Part shown: one piece after another, positions 22,641-34,700 of the stretch
How positions within the stretch are numbered: position 1 is the first letter of the stretch
Layout of the letters: each line of letters begins with the position of its first letter
Assembly: GCA_050084985.1 (NCBI GenBank)
Contig: JBITNC010000001.1
Coordinates: 97,340,001 to 97,404,000 of the forward strand
Origin: Nageia nagi
Lineage: Eukaryota; Pinophyta
Reading direction: 5' to 3'
Length of the DNA stretch: 64,000 nucleotides
Notes under the pieces: generated by a model
Told to the model about the DNA's origin: nothing
Databases searched by the model: none
The model's input: the letters and a program-made list of their open reading frames with translations, nothing else
Translations under genes and position numbers: made by a program

Positions 22641-23650
22641 TGTTGAATTCTTGTTGAATCCATTGTAATTTCTTCCTTCTTAATAAAGTTGCTAAGCTTT
22701 TGTTTGGTTTGTATACTTTGTTTATACGTTCTTCTATTTGGTAACTATAAGTATGGGCTTGAAATCTTAGTGATGAATTATAGTGTACCTCAAATCTAAG
22801 CACATTATATCAGGAAGAAAGTTCTTTATGCAATAACTATAGCTCTTTTCATCAGACTTTATCTCTCTTAATTTATTCACTAGCTGCTTTAAAAACTTTG
22901 TTGTGCACACTTTGAAAGTTTCTATAGGTAGTGAAGTTATCCTCAAGGGGGAATGAAGGGTTAATTTATATTTGTGATGATAACTTCATCCCTAGGAGGC
23001 TATTTTTTATTGTATAGTGTTGATCTAATTGTACACCGTCATGGTTAGTTCACTCTATGTGAGGAACTCATGGTATATTTTATTTTATTTTCACTATTTG
23101 AAGAATCAGTATGTGTTTGTTAGCACTATTTGGTTATCCATATGTGAGTAACTTATATATATGCATATACTTTTTGTTGTTGATTAACACATGTTTCTAT
23201 ATATAGCAGATGATTGTAAGTATTAGCTTAACATATTTATGATGACTTATAGTGCATCATTGATCAGTTTATGGATGGTATTACTTAGTTCATTTATCTT
23301 ATGAATGATATGAATATTATATAATGCATATAACTAATCTTGTTTATGAGTCACTTATAGCTTGCAGGTTTCATCTTGAGAGTCTAGGTTATTTACTTTG
23401 TGTGGGCAAACTCATGGAGGCTCATATGTCAACTTAGTGTTGATCAACTACACTTATAATAAAACTAGTTATGGTTAATGATTGTATTTTAAACTATTTT
23501 ATTAAATGTTATTGTACTAAGTCTCAAACTAAGATCTTGCTTATTTCTTAATTATGTAAAATTTTCATCTCCTCTTATAACTCTTTGGAGGAGAACTCTC
23601 TCTTATTTTATATATTCTACTTCTTCTCTCTATGCTCTATCTCAATATTA
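22641..23650 (+). other. 3' untranslated region of element B
   Basis: Non-coding, homologous to the 3' region of A. It ends at the purine-rich ATTAAAGGAGAG (about 23652-23663), which serves as polypurine tract. Confidence 0.7.
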
Positions 23651-23663
23651 CATTAAAGGAGAG

Positions 23664-24100
23664 TATTAGAATTTGTAATATAATATTATGTAATATTTTT
23701 TTTTAATATAAATTGACTTAATACTTAAAGTATCATTACACACCTTAAAGTATTAAAGGAATAAAAATAGGAGAAGGATTAAAAATAGGTATAAATTTAA
23801 AAATAGGTAAAGGATTAAAAATAGAAAAAGGATTAATTATAGAGTGAATTTCTTCTTATAAAAAGAGAGTAACATTCCCCTTATCTAGTTACACAATTGT
23901 AATGCAAGCTTTGCTATAAGTTTAGAGTGTGAAAGAGAGAAGAGATTTTGTAAGAGAGTTCTTTGAGAATAAGAAGATCTTAGTTAGTGGACATACTTTC
24001 AAGGAGGGAGGAACCACTTTATATCTTATGTTATTTGTGTGATTGCCTTTAGTTATTATGCCATTCTATTAATGTTTAAAGTGCCTTCTTGAGATCTTAG
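23664..24100 (+). repeat. Truncated 3' LTR of element B
   Basis: Begins TATTAGAATTTG (canonical TG mutated to TA) and matches 17123 onward, but stops matching after GATCTTAGAAA near 24100, about 50 bases short of a full LTR. Confidence 0.8.
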
Positions 24101-24106
24101 AAATTC

Positions 24107-24480
24107 ATTTTTAGTAAAGGGGTACAATTTTTGCAAAGCTTGAAGGGTTTGAAGAGTTGGATTTTCTTGTAAATGTATTCTTGTACCTTTTATCCTATGA
24201 TTTCTAATAAGAATTAAAGTATTTATTGAGTTTTTAATAACCTTTTTATGGTTGAAGGATTATATTGGTTCAATGAGCTTATTTTCTTCTTTGAATTAGG
24301 AATAATAGATCGATTCAATATGATCTTTTGGACTTATTTTTGTTTGAATAGATTAGATTGAATTAATCAAATTAATAGGATTCTTATGGATAATTGAATA
24401 AGTTTATTAGTTTCTTTTGAAAGGAGTTTAATTGAATGAGAAGTTTAATTGTTATATCCATTAGTTCTATCACTAGACCA
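24107..24480 (-). repeat. Inverted fragment of repeat R1
   Basis: The reverse complement matches about 2013-2390. Shared text on this strand includes GCAAAGCTT and CAATGAGCTTATTTTCTTC. It adjoins the truncated end of B, so the junction is a rearrangement and not a clean insertion edge. Confidence 0.75.
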
Positions 24481-24550
24481 AAAAAGGACATTGGAGGAGA
24501 GTAATTTGAGGCAATGTTTGGGTGATGGTTTTTAACCACCTTTATTTTTA

Positions 24551-24938
24551 TTGACTAAAGTCAATCAAATAAATAACACAAGATATAAAGTGGTTCATCC
24601 CTTCTTAGGAGTACATCTACTAACTAAAATCTTTTTATTCTCAAAGACCTCTCTTACAAAATCTCCTCTCTTTCACACTCTAAACCTATAGCAAAGCTTG
24701 CATTACAATTATGTAACTAAAGAAGAGGAGGGTTTTATTTTTATAAGAAGAAACCCACTCAATAATTAATACCTTTTTCCATTTTTAATCCTTTACCTAT
24801 TTTTAAACTCATACCTATTTTTAATCCTTCTCTTATTTTTATTCTCTTAATACTTTAAGGTATATAATGATACTTTAAGTATTAAGTGAATTTATATTAA
24901 GAAGAAATATTACATAATATTACATTACAAATTATACA
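24551..24938 (-). repeat. 3' LTR of copia element C, truncated
   Basis: Matches the minus-strand LTRs of D. Its inner edge is ATTATACA (TGTATAATTTG on the minus strand). The outer 70-100 bases present in D's 5' LTR are missing. Confidence 0.85.
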
Positions 24939-25127
24939 ATCCCCTTTAATATAATATTGGGATAAAGTGTAGAGAGAAGAAGAAAGATAGAGTAAGAGAG
25001 AGTTTTCCTTCAAAGAGATACAAGCAGATATGAGAACTTTTACATCACAAGAAATAAGCAAGATCTTAGTTTAAGACTCATTACAATACCATTTAACAAA
25101 ATGGTTTACAATACAATTTTTAATTAG

Positions 25128-26065
25128 TATATCATAACCTAAAAGGGTTTGGTATGGTCGTGTTCTCTACTGCCCATAATAGTAGGTTCCTTGAAAGAGC
25201 AAAAGGTGGTGAGGATGTGCTCGTATTGGTTTTTTGCTCAATATTTGATTTATAGGTTGGTTCTTATCTATAAGAAAGAATCTACTTGGTTTTTTGCTCA
25301 ATATGCTTCTCTTATCTTCTTGGTTTTTTGCTCAATATTTGGTTTATAGGTTGGTTCTTATCTATAAAACACTTAAAATAAATTGGACCCAGTGTTCCTT
25401 CTTATACATTACTCTTACCTTTGCTTGGTGGGTACTATTTTTTTCATCCAGGCTTTATTAATGATCTAGCTCTTTCAATACCTATTGATTTTAGATAAAA
25501 ATTATGATGTCATCACTTAAAATTAGTGAGCTCTATTTGATGTCTTCATAAATCTTCATTCATCATTACTTGTTCTGAGACCTGCTGATTTCAATCAAAA
25601 ATTATGATATCATCATTTAGAATCAGTGGGCCCTATTTGATGTCTTCATAAATTTTTACCCACCATTGCTTATTCTAGGATTCACTGATTTCAATCAAAA
25701 ATTATGATATCATCACTCAGAATTGGTGATCTCAATTTGATGTCTTCATAAATAATCATCTGCCATTGCTTATTTTGGGACCCATTAATTTCAGTCAATA
25801 ATTATATCATCACTTAGAATTGGTGGGCTCTGTTAGATATCTTAGATCTAAATTTACACAAATCTTAGACACTTGTATTAACAATTTTTGAACACTCTTA
25901 TTTACAATTCTTGAACATTCTAAGGGAATGAATATAACTCTCAGACACTTGTATTTACAATTTCCAAGCACTCTAGGAGAAAGAAACAAGAATAGAAGGA
26001 ATTGATAAGAATAAAAGAATAATTTTGTATTACCCTATTTTAGAGTGTAATTTTGAAAGAATACA
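25128..26065 (-). repeat. 3' LTR of gypsy element F, internally deleted
   Basis: Matches the right LTR at both ends (TATATCATAAC at the left edge, GAATACA/GAATGCA at the right edge) but lacks about 840 bp that the right copy has between about 35100 and 35940, including its TATA region. It contains four tandem repeats of about 100 bp (25478-25830). Confidence 0.85.
25478..25830. repeat. Four ~100-bp tandem repeats in F's 3' LTR
   Basis: Each unit carries ATTATGATATCATCA, then TTTGATGTCTTCATAAAT. Units begin near 25489, 25588, 25687 and 25788. The same array occurs in the other LTR. Confidence 0.9.
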
Positions 26066-26449
26066 ATCTTATGGTAGCTCTTTAGGGTCTCTGCTTGCTA
26101 GAGAATGGAACCCTTTACTTACTGCTTCTAGTAGCTTATTTAGAGGTAGACTTGGTAGAGGTCTCAGCTATTCGAATTAGCTCTATCGAGAGGAATGGGT
26201 GCATCTTTTTATTTAGATCTCTAAGATCTTTATAATCAACCTATGATAAGATAGGGAATGTCTTAAATCTTCATTGTGTCTACTTTAAACCCTATCAAAA
26301 TATTTTCTAGCCTTCTAGCATGCAAAAATCTTGTGATTGCTTCCTAAGCTAGCTCATTTATTTGCTGTAAGTCTAAGATTTACTTCTCAAAAAATGATTA
26401 TTCAAGAAATTAAATGGTATTGGATACCCAATGATAGCATTGTTGTATA

Positions 26450-29400
26450 CATTTTGTTCTTCCTACAATTTGGGAGCTTTCATCTCAATCAAAGAATTAA
26501 AGAATTTGTTAATGAATTCCAACTCTATTGTGAGCTGATGCTTATCAATATTCACATTGAACACTAAATTTTAGAGTTCACATATATCTCAGATCCTCCT
26601 TAGATACAACTATCTTGGTTTGGAAGTGATTGTTGCTATGTCCTTTTCAGTTAGGACCCTTAAACAAGCTTGCATGTTTTCTAAGATTATCTTGGATGTG
26701 TCTAGAGCTAGCTAATGGAGAGCAATTTGAGTGTGGAACTACTTAATTACCTATATTGTTTGTTCCTTCATTAGATGCAAGTGTGATAATGTTATCATTC
26801 TATCTTAAAATTGCTCCAACAAGAATTTTTTGAAATTTTTTATGAGTAATAATAACTTTGAATTATCATTAGATAAAAATTTATTTATCATAATGATAGT
26901 TTGTAGCTCAACCTCAACTTGCTTGACCTTCTAAGCATCAATGACTGTAGCTTGAGCTTTGAGATCTTGTATTGTTTGATTTGCAGCATCTAGCTTAGCT
27001 TTTGTTGTTGTTATGCTCTTGCTTATTTTAATTTCTACTTGTTAAGCTTTGCAATCAAGTCTTTATTTTTATTCTGCAACCTAGATACTATGTTATCTTT
27101 AAAGAAGCAATCTTTTTTATACTAATCTATTTTTTTTTCAATTTTTTCTTAGTCTTCATTGCTTGAAGATTTTTGCCAGTTGCCATTAAAGTATTTACAA
27201 AGAATCTTAACTAGTTAATTGTTGATGCGCTTTGCATAGTTACATCAATTATAGCCATGGGAGCAGTCTCCAATTGCCCTTCTTTGGAAGGCATCTATAC
27301 TATTTTAATATCTCCTATTTCTATCATCTTGCTCAAAATTCTTAACTTTTGCTCAAGGAGCATAGGATGCTTATTAATAAAAGTTGCTCAATCAATGGGA
27401 TCTACAATTTATGTAGAAAAAATAGATTTTATATGCTCTTATGATGTTGTAGGAATCAAAGAATAGGGAGGAGTAATTCCACCTAAAGTAGATGTTACAA
27501 CCTATTGGGTGGGTTATGACTACCGAGGAGGTGTTAGGTCTTAAACTTTTATTTCTTCCTCTACCTCTTCCATGACCTTATCTTCATCATCAGATTTGTC
27601 TATTAGGTCATATTCTTTCTTCTTTTTGGATTCATCATCATCTTCTGATCCTCCTCTAAGTATAGTTCTTATAGATCTACTAGCTCCAAGTATGCTTCCC
27701 TTACCTTCTTGAGTTTGGGTTTGCTCCTTTTTTAAGGTTTATTATTATGACTAAGCTCCTTGTGTAGCACTAATTTCTACATAATATAGCTCTCTTAACT
27801 CTTTTGTATCAAAAATCTTTGCCTCTTTTTCCATTACCTTTGGAATTTCTTTTGTAGCATTTGAAGGTAGAGGTACAGTCATTTATGACTATGACCTTGT
27901 TGTAGTGGTGTGGGTCTTTTTTACAGGCCTCTCTTCTTTCTCTAAGGTTTGTTGTTTTTTAAGAAAGGGTTTGAATTTTCCATTTCTTCTTTAGAGAAGG
28001 ATCCTAATAAGAGGTGGTAGTGTCTAAGGGATTTTTCTCTCCCTTCTTTGAAAGTTCAACTATTTTGGATGATTGTACTGACCTTGCTCTTGTAGCAGAT
28101 TTTCTTTGAAAATGAGGACGAAGGGGCTGTCTCAACTTTGATAAGAGATATTTGGCATATTCAACCTCTCAATACTTGTCATATTTAAATTTCTCAAATA
28201 ATTCACTCTCCATGTGGTGAATTTTAATTGTATACTCAAATCTAAACTTTGTAATATAATGAATTTTATTGAGACCCCACCCAAGATTTGCTAACTGGGT
28301 GAAGACTTTTGGGTTGAAGACAAAATATTATTACTTATTTTCTTAGTTTCTATATTTTCTTCTCCCCTCAAGGGCCATCCAAGCCTTATTCAAGGGTGTG
28401 AACTCCCAATCAAGGTACACTTCTACCTCTTGTTCAATTTTGTTTACAAAATATTCTATATGAGGCCTATTCATGGATAAAAGTTGGACATTTTTTGCTT
28501 GACCTAATTAATTGGGTCATTTCTCCTAAAGGGTCATACATCCATGGAACTTTCACCATATCTAATTTAAAATTTTATATAATGAATTTAGTACATCCTA
28601 TTTTTAAAAGAGTAAAATTTTCAATAGAAGTTGGTATATCTACAATAAATTTAAAATTGCCCCCAGACCTATATTTGGTCTTTGTGGCACAAATTTGCCT
28701 TCCCATTTCTATTGAATATAGCTAAGGGGTTACATGGGTAATAAAAAAGGTTTTTCAAAATACCCATACCTAATTATTCTAGTGTGATCTCTTAAGAAGT
28801 ACTAATCATCAATTTTGTTTCCTCCCTGTAGCTTTCTCATTGTACTTTTATGTAGTCCATTGGAGAGTTTTTTACCAAAATTTGTATTAATATTGCATAG
28901 AACTTGTCCATGAACTCATAGTATGATCCATGCAACTTACTCAAAAATAGTACCATCAGTTGATTGGTATTGGTCTAGCATTAGGATTGATCAGTTGAAT
29001 TGGCAACCCTGCCTCTATAAGTTTGTCAAGATTTTGATAGGTGAAGAGCCACTAAAGATATGAAGAGTGTCTAAAGTCTAATTTTCAATTTTGAATAGAC
29101 ACATCTTTATTTAATTGGTAATGAAAGCTGAGAAGTCATAGTAGACATGAACTTTTATAATATGTAATCCATACATACCATGGCTTCATCTACTTCAATC
29201 TGGTTTTCTTTCCTAGAATAACTATCAATACCTACAACACTTCTCTATCCATTTTACTTACAAATAAGGCTATTTGATAGTTGGCTAGAGTTGGGCCTTC
29301 CTACAATCTTGATATCTTTTGCTAATCCAGCTCACCATCTTATCTTGATTGACATAGAAGTCATTCTTATTTTTTTAATCAATTCATTTCTTCACAATGA

Positions 29401-29850
29401 GAAGTTTATTCAATTGGAACAACAAAAGCTTGGATGATGGAATAAGGAGAGTTATCCAATATTGCTTCAACTTTGGCTTTGATGCATCTCCCTCTTCTAG
29501 GTTCTTAAACATTTCTATCTGGTAACCCTTCTGGTGATGTTTATGTGCTAATGAATATAATAGCTCAGGGAAAGTAAATGACTCATAGGGAACATAATGA
29601 GCTAGGCCCTAGTCAATCATGATGTCTCTTTTTTAATGGGCCAATGAATTCCCTTTTTTGATGACCTTGCATGTCATATGCTATAGAAGAATGTAGCTAG
29701 GGTTGGCTCTCCATGTGTCTAGGTGATTGATCACCCCCATCTCGGTCCAATTTACTCTTAAGCATTCTCAAGATATTCTTCTTGCATGGTCAGAAGGTTA
29801 GCATCAACTTGATCTATTATAGCTATGGAGGATGATTGAGAAGTTGCCAT
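26450..29850 (-). pseudogene. Long degenerate 3' ORF of gypsy element F, unknown function
   Basis: In sense with gag-pol and between RNase H and the 3' LTR. The ATG at 29850 starts MATSQSSSIAIIDQVDANLL and continues EEYLENA. Readable segments further on include YHPFL-like blocks, LDKLIEAGLPIQLINPNARP, FKFIVDIPTSIENFTLLKI and VPWMYDPLGEMTQLIRSS. An acidic/Lys block (SEDDDESKKKKEYDLIDKS, about 27550-27665) and a Gln/Lys/Leu-rich, probably coiled-coil part (about 26860-27110) complete it. Intact length would be roughly 1100 residues. I recognise no domain and no signal peptide or membrane segment. It sits where some plant gypsy elements keep env-like or accessory ORFs. Many stops are present. 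Confidence 0.6.
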
Positions 29851-30309
29851 GATATCAACACCCTTCCTTGAACCTCTGGTTATCATTTGAAAATGGTAAT
29901 CTAGGCTATGTAAAGTCCTACAACTTTATATCTTTTGATTCAATTTAGCTCTAAAATCTATAATTTTTGAATGCTTTAGAAACTTGTGTGCTTGAAATCA
30001 GTTAAGTGTTGAACTAGAGGGTATGGGGAAAATTTTATTCATCCAAAGTTAGTGAAATTTCCATTAATAGTAATTAATTTTTAAGGATCTTGAGACCCAT
30101 GCATTGTATGAATTGAGCTGGCATAAGTTGGATAAGTATTTCAAAGCATACCAAACTTAAATTATGGTACTTGTGTGATGGTTTATGAAATCCAAGGAAA
30201 TATTTTCTTAAATGCAACTTATTTAGTTGATGGCTGAGCAATGCATGAACATTAACTCTTAATCAAGCTGAATTAATGCTAAACATTAATAGCTACCTAC
30301 TTTTTAAGA
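29851..30309 (-). other. Unassigned gap in F where integrase would be expected
   Basis: About 460 bases between the second RNase H remnant and the accessory ORF. No zinc-binding HHCC or DDE motif can be read in any minus-strand frame. Either integrase was deleted or this is the 5' region of the downstream ORF. Confidence 0.5.
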
Positions 30310-30600
30310 ACTGTGTGCAGAAGATGTACAAGTCCTCTTTTAAAAAAAAACTATTTACAATATACATTACTTTGTGAGTACTACAAGATCATTTTATCAC
30401 TCGATAATGTTTCAAATAGATCTGTTGATGCAGTGTTTGACTATGAAAGGCAATCAGATGTTCTTCATTGTTGTTATCCTTTTATGCTAGAATTGCAACA
30501 ATGCTCCTATCTATTGCATGTGCATAAATGATGAAATCTTTTTCCATATCAAGATTTTTAACCATAGGAGCTTCTATATTATTACCTTTTCTATTTTTTT
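30310..30600 (-). pseudogene. Second (polymerase-linked) RNase H fragment of F
   Basis: Directly after reverse transcriptase: DVVFFWSYEAKQ, then EAPMVKNLDMEKDFIIYAH, AIDRSIVAILA and NNEEHLIAFHSQTLHQQ. This matches the RNase H that follows the polymerase in gypsy pol. The C-terminal half is missing. Confidence 0.75.
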
Positions 30601-31450
30601 GAAAGCTGTTTTGCTTCATATGACCAAAAAAATACAACATCTTTCTTTAGCATTGAAATGATTGTAAACTTATTGATGAATTTTCTAGCAAAATTTATTT
30701 GACTAAGAAAAAATTGCAAGGATTTCTTATTGGAGGGAGGTGGAAATGCTTCTATAGCTTTTTGTCTATCTAAATCAATTGCTAGTCCCTCTTTTGAGAT
30801 AATGTGACTAAGTAATTTTCTTCGGTTGACCATAAAAATTGATTTTTTTGGATTTATTGAAATGCTAAATTTTATGCATCTTTCAAAGACTTGTCTAAGA
30901 TGTTCCAAGTGAGCATTTCTACTTCTAGAGAAAACTATGGTATCATATAGATAGATTAGTATAATATTTACCAAATGCATAATCCATGGCTCTTTGAAAG
31001 GTAGTTCCCACATTAGAAAGACCAAATGGCATTCTTTGAAAAGCAAATGTCCCCTATTTAGTTGTAAATGCAATTTTAAATTGATCTTCATCTTTTATCC
31101 AAATCTATTAAATCTTCAATAACCATCAATCATTGAAAAATAGCAAGCTCCAACTACTATATGCAAGATCTACTCCATAAGAGGGAGAGGATAATATCTT
31201 TAAGAGACACTTTATTTAAATTTTTAAAATCAACACAGAGTTTGATTTCTCCACTTTTCTTTCTAACAAGAACTAGATTTGCAATCCAAGAAGAATGTTT
31301 GATAAGATAAATAATTTTGAATCAAGTAGCTTGATTAACTCTTATTTCATAGCTTCCTCTATTGTTTGGTTGACTAGTCTTTGTTTTTGCCTGTATGGTT
31401 TGACATCTAGTTCAAGCTCAATTGTGTGTTGGATGACACTCTTGTCATTT
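30601..31450 (-). pseudogene. Gypsy reverse transcriptase of element F
   Basis: N-terminal part near 31440-31100: VIQHTIELELDVKPYRQKQR, LLDSKLF, VDFKNLNKVSLKD, GACYFSMIDGY. The open stretch 30591-31091 continues with the active site reading YLYDTIVFSRS (canonical YLDD changed to YLYD), LRQVFERCIKFSISINPKKS and HIISKEGLAIDLDRQKAIEA. The PKKS and HIISKEG segments are diagnostic for Ty3/gypsy. Frameshifts separate the two halves. Confidence 0.88.
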
Positions 31451-32019
31451 TCTTAAGATCATTATAATTCCAAGCAATTACTTAAAAAAACTTATGATAA
31501 ATTTGATATATAACAACCTTTTTTATATTAGAACACTTTGAACCAATTTTTATATGCTTTCTAGGTTCTACTTTAGCTCAACATAATTCTCCTTTAAGAT
31601 GGCCAAAGACTTAACTTTTTGGACATCTTTTGAATCAAAGTCTTTCAAAAGAGAGAAATCCTTTTGGTATAACATTATTTCTAAGTTGAATAACATCTAA
31701 TTCTTGAAAATAATCAGCATTTCTTGAATACCAAAAGTGTGAGCTACTACTTCATCCATGAAGAAGTTCATAATATGCTCATCAAGTCAAATACTTACTA
31801 GAATTTTATAGCATTAGGTACTAAAGGCCTATATTAAACTTTGACTCCAAGAGCTTCTCTTTTATAATGAACAGGATTATAATGTAGCCCTCTTCCAATA
31901 AGTGCATCATCTATTTAGTTGTACCTTCTAGGAATAGATATAAAATTGATAGCCAAGAATGACTCCAATAAATCTCACACTTTATTCCTATAGTTTTTTA
32001 GATAATGATGTTTTGCATT

Positions 32020-32260
32020 AATCTAATACTAACCTAATTAATGACCAATTTTGAATCACCATAGATAATCAAGCACCTAATGCCTATACTAATTACTTTA
32101 GATAACCTTAAACAAAGGGCTTCATACTTAGTAGCATTATCTATACAAATCCATGTGAATTATTAGGAGAATCTTTTAGTATTTCCCTTTGAAGATTTGA
32201 ACACCACTCTAGCTCCACATCCATGTTAACATCAAGATTTATCAAAATACATCATCCATA
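32020..32260 (-). pseudogene. Extra RNase H (RVT_3/archaeal-like type) of element F
   Basis: Reads WMMYFDKS, then two stops, HGCGARVVFKSSKGNTKRFS, TWICIDNATKYEALCLRL and IRCLIIYGDSKLVIN. The three acidic residues expected of RNase H, in FDKS, YEAL and GDSK, are all kept. This domain type is known as a second RNase H in plant Tat-branch elements. Here it lies before reverse transcriptase, between protease and polymerase. The preceding open stretch 32232-32435 (NYQVIDVGMRNYYLYEKTQP) is the linker from protease. Confidence 0.8.
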
Positions 32261-32559
32261 TTTCATGTTCTTTATCATTAGTGACTAAGATTGGCTGAGT
32301 TTTCTCATATAAATAATAATTTCTCATACCAACATCTATGACTTGATAATTCATATCATTTACTAAAATAATTTTAGTTGTTAGTAGTGACTTCCTTAAT
32401 GTGTTACTTTCAAATACTTCCATTGTTATGGACATTCATATAGTTTTGTTCAGTGATCCTTTTGAGATGGATAGTTTTGGTGCCTTCGTTCATAATTTTT
32501 ACCTATTTATCTTGGAAAGAAAGTAGAAGGTGACTATAGTCTAAAGTTAGGTATCCTCC

Positions 32560-32825
32560 TAATTTATCAATAAATTTTTAGAAAGATATTATGAATAAAG
32601 GTGAATATCAACTACAATAATATATTAGACAACATGAATATTAGGAAAAACATTCAAAGTTATTTGAACTTCTTTGACATTAACAACTACATCTACTGAG
32701 AAAGAATCTAATTGTATGACACCATTAATACATCTTGTAATATATAGTTTCATTTCATCTGCAATAGCTTTAGGGATCATAGTTATTGTAGTTTTGGTAT
32801 CAATCATACAGTTGTTCACTATCCA
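32560..32825 (-). pseudogene. Gypsy aspartic protease of element F
   Basis: The region (open 32625-32819) reads GWIVNNCMIDTKTTITMIPK, ADEMKLYITRCINGVIQLDS and VQITLNVFPNIHVV. The catalytic loop Asp-Ser/Thr-Gly-Ala appears as DTKT, so Gly is lost and the enzyme would be inactive. It normally processes the Gag-Pol polyprotein. Confidence 0.75.
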
Positions 32826-33180
32826 ACCTTCTAGTCTTAGAGATAAATAGAAAGGTGGGGGTCTTATTTATACCTATTGGAGTTGGAGGGATATATTTAG
32901 ACATTGCATAGATAAGATTCTCTTCATTTACCCTTTTTTTACTATTTTTTAAGTCAAAGCTTCTTACAAAAGATCTAATTGATCTAGTACCTTTAATGCA
33001 TCAAAAATGGTCATCCTAAAAGGAGTTTTCTTTAATTCTTCTATAATATTATACGGAGCATATGGGATGAACTTACTTGATTCCATTTGTTGATGTATTT
33101 TGAAATGTTGAGTAGCCTTTTCTTTATGATAATCAATAATAAAAGGATATCTCAATGAACTAGGTCTCTCCTTCTTCAAG

Positions 33181-34700
33181 ACTTCTTTTCTAATTGCAAT
33201 GAGGTTTATTTCAACTAGAGATTAGTACTCATATTTGATGGAATAGTACCCAAATTTAAGGGAACTTGATGCTGTTGGTTCTAAAGTTGAGCTAAGAGAG
33301 CCTTAGCTTTCTTAGGTTTAGATTTACTTGAATGGATGTTTGATATTGCTAAGTTATTTAAGGTTGCTATGAAACTGTTGAAGAAGTTACTCTAGTTTGA
33401 ACATAATTTATTTGCTCTTCAGCATATCCTAGAAGCCAAAAGTTCACCATTGTGAGATCAATAGTAGGATCTGATACAAGTTCCACCTTTTAGTTAGAAT
33501 GTAAGCCCAAGAACTGATGTTGATATACTGCACATGAATCTAGAAAGTGACGAGTTGAACATGGTGGACACCATTTCATAATACCTGAAGTAACACTATC
33601 TGTAGAACTAGTTATAATAGCATTTTCAATTATTTTGTAAGGATTTGTTTGTTCTAGTTGGTTGACCTTAGGCTAGAATCTTGGTTGATACTAATTATCA
33701 TATTTTTTATAATTAAAACCATAATTTTACCTTTCTTATAGAATGAATTATTAGTTATATTCCTAATAGTTACCTCTAACTACCTTATTCTTTCCTCTTC
33801 TTGAGATTTAAGTTAGCATCAGTACTTATGGATGCAAAAGCGAGTAATGCTAGTAACTAGTTTTGTACAATAGGTTTGGAAGGAGGTGGTAAGGCCAAAA
33901 CTCTAGGGTTACCTAATTATGGAGCTTATTTAGGAGGTAACTTCAAAAATAAAGGCATGATTATTCTAAGCTGCATTTTACCAAAGGACACCAGGGTATG
34001 TTCTATAAATTTTGCTATTTGGTAAACATGTGAAAATGTATCTCTTGACATAACAATGAGCATATTGAGGTCAAGAATAAAGGCCTTCTTATAATACAAT
34101 AGAGCTTATGCATTTGTTGGTCTAATCCTTACTAGTATGGGATTCCATATTCTTTCAAATCTAATATTGAAATCATCAATGGATTCATGAGAATGTCTTT
34201 TGATACATGCTATAAGGCTAAGGAACATGCTACCATCACCATATGCAATAAATATTTTAATCAAAGCCTGACATAACTCTTCCCATGAATTTATAGATTG
34301 GGAGGTAAGAGTTTTGAACCACTCAGCTACTTTGCATTCAAAAGAATATGATAGTAATCTAGTCATCATAGTTTCATCAGTAATATCAAAGCTTAAAGCC
34401 AACAAAGATACTTCTTAACAATATTCATATGGTGTTTTTTTAGAGCCATCATATTTGGGCAAGACTTTGAAAGCTTGCTTCAGGTATAGGAGGGGAATTA
34501 GTAATAACAACCAAATGATGACCATTATTTCAGGTAAAAAAATCTATTGGTTGAGCCATACTTGGAGAATGGGTAGGAGATGAACGATTTTCATGGACAA
34601 AGTCAAATACAACTAATAGTGAGATTACCCTTATGGGACCAAAGGAGATATAACCTGAGAAATCTTTCACTTAGTCCTCTTATGAGAAACTAATAGCTCT
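33181..34700 (-). pseudogene. Gypsy gag of element F
   Basis: The open stretch 34106-34405 holds the Retrotrans_gag-type core: AEWFKTLTSQSINSWEELCQ, GDGSMFLSLIACIKRHSHES, IDDFNIRFERIW. Downstream a zinc-knuckle-like CPPCSTRHFLDSC occurs at about 33545-33590. The segment 32964-33179 (NIIEELKKTPFRMTIFDALK) links Gag to protease as in Athila/Tat-like elements. Gag forms the particle that packages element RNA. Stops interrupt the regions between. Confidence 0.8.

Larger units (their letters stand above)
17123..24100 (+). mobile_element. Copia element B, degenerate, 3' LTR truncated
   Basis: A close relative of A on the plus strand: 5' LTR 17123-17593, primer site, shortened leader (about 1.2 kb), gag from 18766, protease, integrase, reverse transcriptase, RNase H, 1-kb 3' region, polypurine tract and a 3' LTR that loses its last stretch near 24100. 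Because the right end is broken and followed by an inverted R1 fragment, no target-site duplication can be read. All coding domains have stops or frameshifts. Confidence 0.88.

Noticed and set aside
28495-28725. 76-codon plus-strand open stretch within element F
   Set aside because: The minus strand carries the accessory reading region here with readable segments in sense with gag-pol; the plus-strand frame is its shadow.
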